A program made the translations under genes and the position numbers. Below are positions 6,499-9,190 of a stretch of DNA of 9,190 nt, in pieces; within the stretch, counting starts at the first letter, position 1; each line of letters opens with the position of its first letter. Under the pieces are notes generated by a model, which saw only the letters and a list, made by a program, of their open reading frames with translations, had not been told where the DNA came from and searched no databases. Origin of the DNA: Phycisphaerales bacterium (GTDB taxonomy: Bacteria; Planctomycetota; Phycisphaerae; Phycisphaerales; UBA1924); the NCBI GenBank assembly GCA_016763115.1, contig JAESUL010000201.1, forward strand, positions 1 through 9,190, in the 5' to 3' direction.

Positions 6499-8704
6499 TC
6501 AGGAATCCAAACCAAGAGCCCTGCTCGCGTGGGGATCGTTGACGCTGGTGTTGCTCCTGGTGTGCGTGCGGGCGATGAGCGAGTACACGCCATTCCCGTG
6601 GTGGGATGGCGATCCGTTTACCTTGCTGGTCCCCGCGAGCGGGTTGACGCCGACCTTGGCGTTGGCGACCAACTTTCTGATGATCCTGGGCAGCGCGGGC
6701 GTGGTCTTTGGCGTGCATCGCGCCGGGGGGCGGGTGCTGTTGGTGCCCGGCGTGTGCATCGTGATCGCTGAGGGCGTCGTCCTGCTCCACGCGATGCAAG
6801 ACCTCAATACCCTGATGCCTGGGCTCGACCTGATCGGCGCAGTCTGCACCGGGTACGCATGTTGGCACGCGACGCAGTTGCCCAAGGGGCGGGCCGTGAT
6901 CGCGGCGGTGACGCTCGGGCTCGTGTGCGTGCTGGGGATCGTCGGACTCCACGAAATCTTTATCCAGCACCCGCAAACCGTCGAGGTCTATGAATCGAGC
7001 AAGGAATCCTTCCTCGCATCGCACGGATGGGCGCCCGGATCGTTCCAGGCGCGGACCTTCGAGCGACGACTCATGCAGCCGGTCCCCACGGCGTGGTTCG
7101 GGCTCTCCAATGTCTACGCCAGTTTCGTCGGCGCGATGACGATCGGGCTTGCGGTACTTGCTTGGCGAGAACGAAAATCCAAGTTGTTGCCGATGTACTT
7201 TACGGGTGCGTTGCTCGGCGGCGTGCTGGTGGTGCTTTCACGCTCGACGGGGGCGATGGGTTCGATGCTGATCGCGGTTGGAATCCTTGGTTTGTGCGCA
7301 TGGAGAACGAAACTCCGTGTCGGGGTACTGACCATCATTGCGAGCCTCGGAGTCGTTGGAGCCGTGATCGCCCGCGGGTTCATCGGCGAACGGATCGGTG
7401 AACTCAGCATCTTGTTTCGCTCGCAGTACATGCAGGGCGCAGCAAAGATCTATGGCGAGCACCCGATCATGGGCGTCGGCCCGGGCAACTTTCAGGACGA
7501 CTACGCCAGGCTCAAACCCCCCACCTCGCCAGAGGATGTCTCCAGCCCGCACAGCATCGCGTTCGATTTCATCTCCAACCTCGGCATCGGCGGGATGGCG
7601 TTGCTAACGGTCTTTGTGATGATGGTGTGGTCGATCTCGCCACGCCGATCGGTCGAGCAACTCGGCGTCGAAAAACCAGATACTCGGTTTCTTGTACGGG
7701 TGATCGGGCTGGTCGTCGTGACGTGCACCGCGGTCTCGATCCACCTCGCAACCGGGACAATGGACCTCGAACTCATCGGCGTGCAAGCATTCGGGATGAC
7801 CGGGTGGGCAGTTGTGGCCTTCCTGATCGCATTGCGGGTGGATGAAGCAAGCCTGCGGTGGGTCATGGGCGGAGCGGCGGCCGTGCTGTTTGTGCACGGG
7901 CAACTCGATCTCACGCCGACCTTTGCGGTGTCGGCGCCGTTGTTCGCGGTGATGATCGGGGGGGCGGGCATCATCAAGCCCGCACGATCAACGAAAATGG
8001 GCACGATTGCACTGGTGCTCTTGGCAGCGGCGGGCTTGTGGATTGGCATATTGATCGGTGCCCAGTCGATCCGCGTGGTCGCTTGGGATAATGCACTGGA
8101 TCGCGCGGGCACCGCTGCCCATGAATCAGCCAAGCGGAAAGCAGAGAACCCGACCGACCCGGCGATGCTACAGCAAGAACTCCGCGCCCGGATGCAGGCA
8201 GCACAGGATCTGCTGATCGCAGCGATCGCCCGACCTGACCACACCCCGACATGGATCGTGAACAACGAGCAGATGCTGCTGCTTCTGACGAGCAACCCAA
8301 AGAACCCGCCATATACTTCTGAGGACTGGTCCCAGATCACCAAATCAATACTCAAAGGATTCAACGAACCGGACACGATCCAGACTGCCAAGCGTTTGCG
8401 GTGGGCTGGCACCTTGATTCATTCGATGGATCGGCATTTCGTCAGGGGACCCGATCGAACCCATTGGCGAGAGCAAACGGTTGGGTATTGGATGCAAGCC
8501 GCCGAGTCCACGCCTCATGATCCGAATCTGGCGGTGATGATAATGGATGGGCACCTTGCTCTTGATAACCAACTTGGAGACAAGAATCAGGCCCAAGAAT
8601 GGGCAATCCGGGCTCTGGAAATCAATGAACGGATGCATCTGGACCCGCTTCGCCAGTTTGATGCCAAGACCCTTGCCCGGGTCCGCGAGATCGCGGGTCA
8701 ATAG
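6491..8704 (+). CDS. O-antigen ligase-type (WaaL/Wzy-like) membrane protein with a C-terminal helical domain
   Basis: The product has 737 residues. About 14 membrane helices fill residues 10-525. The O-antigen ligase/polymerase signature is at 309-369: FRSQYMQGAAKIYGEHP, then MGVGPGNFQDDYAR, then SSPHSIAFDFISNLGIGGM, with Arg310 and His354 in the places typical of the ligase superfamily's periplasmic loop. Earlier RTFERRLMQPVP (188-199) and the SRSTGA segment (250-255) also fit. Such proteins join or polymerise undecaprenyl-diphosphate-linked glycans on the periplasmic side; ligase and polymerase cannot be told apart by sequence alone. Residues 530-737 form a soluble, mostly helical, TPR-like domain (for example AQEWAIRALEINERMHLDPL at 701-720), longer than in a plain WaaL. 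The start ATG at 6491 (or the adjacent one at 6488) overlaps the transferase stop; the in-frame ATG at 6449 would overlap far more and adds a polar extension. Last gene of the tight run. Confidence 0.87.
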   Translation: MDNQESKPRALLAWGSLTLVLLLVCVRAMSEYTPFPWWDGDPFTLLVPASGLTPTLALATNFLMILGSAGVVFGVHRAGGRVLLVPGVCIVIAEGVVLLHAMQDLNTLMPGLDLIGAVCTGYACWHATQLPKGRAVIAAVTLGLVCVLGIVGLHEIFIQHPQTVEVYESSKESFLASHGWAPGSFQARTFERRLMQPVPTAWFGLSNVYASFVGAMTIGLAVLAWRERKSKLLPMYFTGALLGGVLVVLSRSTGAMGSMLIAVGILGLCAWRTKLRVGVLTIIASLGVVGAVIARGFIGERIGELSILFRSQYMQGAAKIYGEHPIMGVGPGNFQDDYARLKPPTSPEDVSSPHSIAFDFISNLGIGGMALLTVFVMMVWSISPRRSVEQLGVEKPDTRFLVRVIGLVVVTCTAVSIHLATGTMDLELIGVQAFGMTGWAVVAFLIALRVDEASLRWVMGGAAAVLFVHGQLDLTPTFAVSAPLFAVMIGGAGIIKPARSTKMGTIALVLLAAAGLWIGILIGAQSIRVVAWDNALDRAGTAAHESAKRKAENPTDPAMLQQELRARMQAAQDLLIAAIARPDHTPTWIVNNEQMLLLLTSNPKNPPYTSEDWSQITKSILKGFNEPDTIQTAKRLRWAGTLIHSMDRHFVRGPDRTHWREQTVGYWMQAAESTPHDPNLAVMIMDGHLALDNQLGDKNQAQEWAIRALEINERMHLDPLRQFDAKTLARVREIAGQ

Positions 8705-8716
8705 CGGGTTTTTGGG

Positions 8717-8744
8717 TTGATTACACGCGAATCAGGGCTACGAT
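8717..8744 (+). promoter_or_regulatory. Weak promoter candidate upstream of fusA
   Basis: TTGATT (8717-8722), a 16-base spacer and TACGAT (8739-8744) each match the consensus at four of six positions. Starting near 8751 it would give a leader of about 330 bases before fusA. A free-standing TTGACA at 8799-8804 has no good -10 at the right distance. Confidence 0.25.
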
Positions 8745-8872
8745 TCTGGACTTGGATTCCTCTGTGCTCTACTTTGGGCATTTTCCGGAATCCTTTGTTT
8801 GACAAGGCTTTGAGCGATTGAGTCGCCTGTTGTGTTCGATGTGAACGCGGGCGATACGAGGAGTGCACCGAC

Positions 8873-8932
8873 ATGGACGAACCATCCGAACCCGACCCGG
8901 CAGGTGATGTATCCTTCGATGCGCTCGGCTGA
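8873..8932 (+). CDS. Possible 19-residue leader peptide ORF upstream of fusA
   Basis: An ATG at 8873 opens MDEPSEPDPAGDVSFDALG before a TGA at 8930. GAGGAG (8858-8863) lies 9 bases upstream, as good a ribosome site as those of the real genes. The peptide is acidic and Pro/Asp rich with no family resemblance. After the TGA the same frame stays open for 24 more codons to a TGA at 9005-9007, inside the leader hairpin. It could be a regulatory upstream ORF, a remnant of a broken gene, or chance; a 19-codon frame is too short to trust by itself. Confidence 0.2.
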   Translation: MDEPSEPDPAGDVSFDALG

Positions 8933-8983
8933 GTCCAACTCACCGGCGAACAAGTCTCCCCCCAAATAAAAAAGAATCGCCTC

Positions 8984-9007
8984 GCATCGCGATGCAGGGC
9001 ATCGTGA
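8984..9007 (+). promoter_or_regulatory. Overlapping alternative hairpins in the fusA leader
   Basis: GCATCGCGATGC at 8984-8995 is a perfect 12-base palindrome. Its right half also forms a competing hairpin: TCGCGATGC (8987-8995) pairs with GCATCGTGA (8999-9007) over nine pairs, one of them G-U, around an AGG loop. The two folds are mutually exclusive. On the minus strand the palindrome is followed, after several bases, by a T-rich tract, but no minus-strand gene ends there. Confidence 0.4.
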
Positions 9008-9011
9008 CCAT

Positions 9012-9029
9012 CGGCGGAAGTACCCGCCG
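9012..9029 (+). promoter_or_regulatory. GC-rich hairpin in the fusA leader
   Basis: CGGCGG (9012-9017) and CCGCCG (9024-9029) are perfect arms around a 6-base loop. The hairpin ends 37 bases before the GAGGA ribosome site of fusA and has no T-run after it, so it looks like a leader structure rather than a terminator. Confidence 0.35.
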
Positions 9030-9080
9030 GGGCAACCAGAAGAACCAACGACGAAAACGACCTGAAGAGGAATCGAAATC

Positions 9081-9190
9081 ATGGCAAGCGACCTTTCATA
9101 CATCAGAAACATCGGGATCTGTGCCCATATCGACGCGGGCAAAACCACCGTCACCGAACGCATCTTGTACTACACCGGCAAGAACTACAA
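9081..9190 (+). CDS. fusA: Elongation factor G, N-terminal fragment cut by the window edge
   Basis: EF-G is the cytoplasmic GTPase that drives ribosome translocation and, with RRF, recycling. Only 36 codons are visible. After MASDLSYIRNIGIC comes the P-loop AHIDAGKTT (residues 15-23) and then VTERILYYTGKNYK, the N-terminal wording specific to EF-G among translational GTPases. GAGGA at 9067-9071, nine bases upstream, supports the ATG at 9081. It follows a glycan-polymer gene rather than rpsG/rpsL, so it is not in the classical str operon on this side. Planctomycetes are known to carry more than one EF-G type, and which this is cannot be judged from 36 residues. Confidence 0.93.
   Translation, partial: MASDLSYIRNIGICAHIDAGKTTVTERILYYTGKNY

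Larger units (their letters stand above)
8705..9080 (+). other. Non-coding region and long leader in front of fusA
   Basis: This 376-base stretch holds no convincing gene. The overlapping long minus-strand frames lack a recognisable protein, a good start context or normal composition. It is more AT-rich in its first half, as promoter regions are. It contains a weak promoter candidate (8717-8744), a 19-codon ORF with a good ribosome site (8873-8932), an A-rich tract (8964-8976), and two strong hairpins (8984-9007 and 9012-9029) close to the fusA ribosome site. I see no standard terminator for the upstream gene run. Confidence 0.6.

Noticed and set aside
8683..8713. CCGCGA/TCGCGG hairpin at the end of the ligase gene followed by five T residues, as an intrinsic terminator
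   Set aside because: The hairpin is inside the coding end, has almost no loop, and 12 bases separate it from the T-run; not a standard terminator.
8961..8995. Palindrome 8984-8995 followed by a T-rich tract on the minus strand as a minus-strand terminator
   Set aside because: No minus-strand gene ends here and about ten bases separate the stem from the T-run.
8698..9163. Two long minus-strand open frames over the fusA leader (116 and 141 codons)
   Set aside because: No recognisable protein, the longer one reads across the true fusA start, and composition fits an antisense shadow plus leader.
1..9190. tRNA, rRNA, CRISPR repeats, insertion sequence ends or transposase genes
   Set aside because: Looked for on both strands; no cloverleaf, regularly spaced repeats, terminal inverted repeats or transposase-like protein was seen.

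Overview
The window looks like chromosomal DNA from a planctomycete, most likely of the Phycisphaerae type. Four things point there: a pseudopilin whose cleavage/methylation motif runs on into the SIIALLIGILLPAL pattern that is very abundant in planctomycetes; moderately high GC with GC-ending codons in the long genes; an elongation factor G gene outside a visible rpsL-rpsG cluster; and the style of the O-antigen-ligase-like protein. This placement is inference from protein style, not from a marker phylogeny.

Layout. Positions 1-2241 are on the minus strand. They hold a truncated pseudopilin (runs off the left edge), a small membrane-anchored protein just upstream of it, an intergenic stretch with a good sigma70-type promoter and two inverted repeats, and a secreted lipoprotein of the endonuclease/exonuclease/phosphatase fold. 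After a divergent gap of about 110 bases, positions 2351-8704 are a compact plus-strand gene run with spacings from an 8-base overlap to a 24-base gap: ispH, rlmN, a TIGR02206/YwaF-type membrane protein of unknown function, a WecA/MraY-type glycosyl-1-phosphate transferase, and a large O-antigen-ligase-type membrane protein. A 376-base non-coding leader with hairpins and a tiny ORF then leads into the first 36 codons of fusA (EF-G), which runs off the right edge.

How the genes fit. IspH makes the C5 isoprenoid precursors from which undecaprenyl phosphate is built. The WecA-like enzyme loads a sugar phosphate on that carrier, and the ligase/polymerase-type protein handles lipid-linked glycan at the membrane. 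The plus-strand run therefore reads as isoprenoid supply plus envelope glycan synthesis, with the rRNA/tRNA methylase RlmN translationally coupled to IspH. The minus-strand pair is a pseudopilin locus with its own promoter.

I see no mobile element, CRISPR array, tRNA or rRNA, and no convincing evidence of a wholly new multi-gene system. The items most worth a second look are the structured fusA leader, the palindromes at the pseudopilin promoter, the uncharacterised pseudopilin partner, the YwaF-type gene among glycan genes, and an insertion in RlmN.
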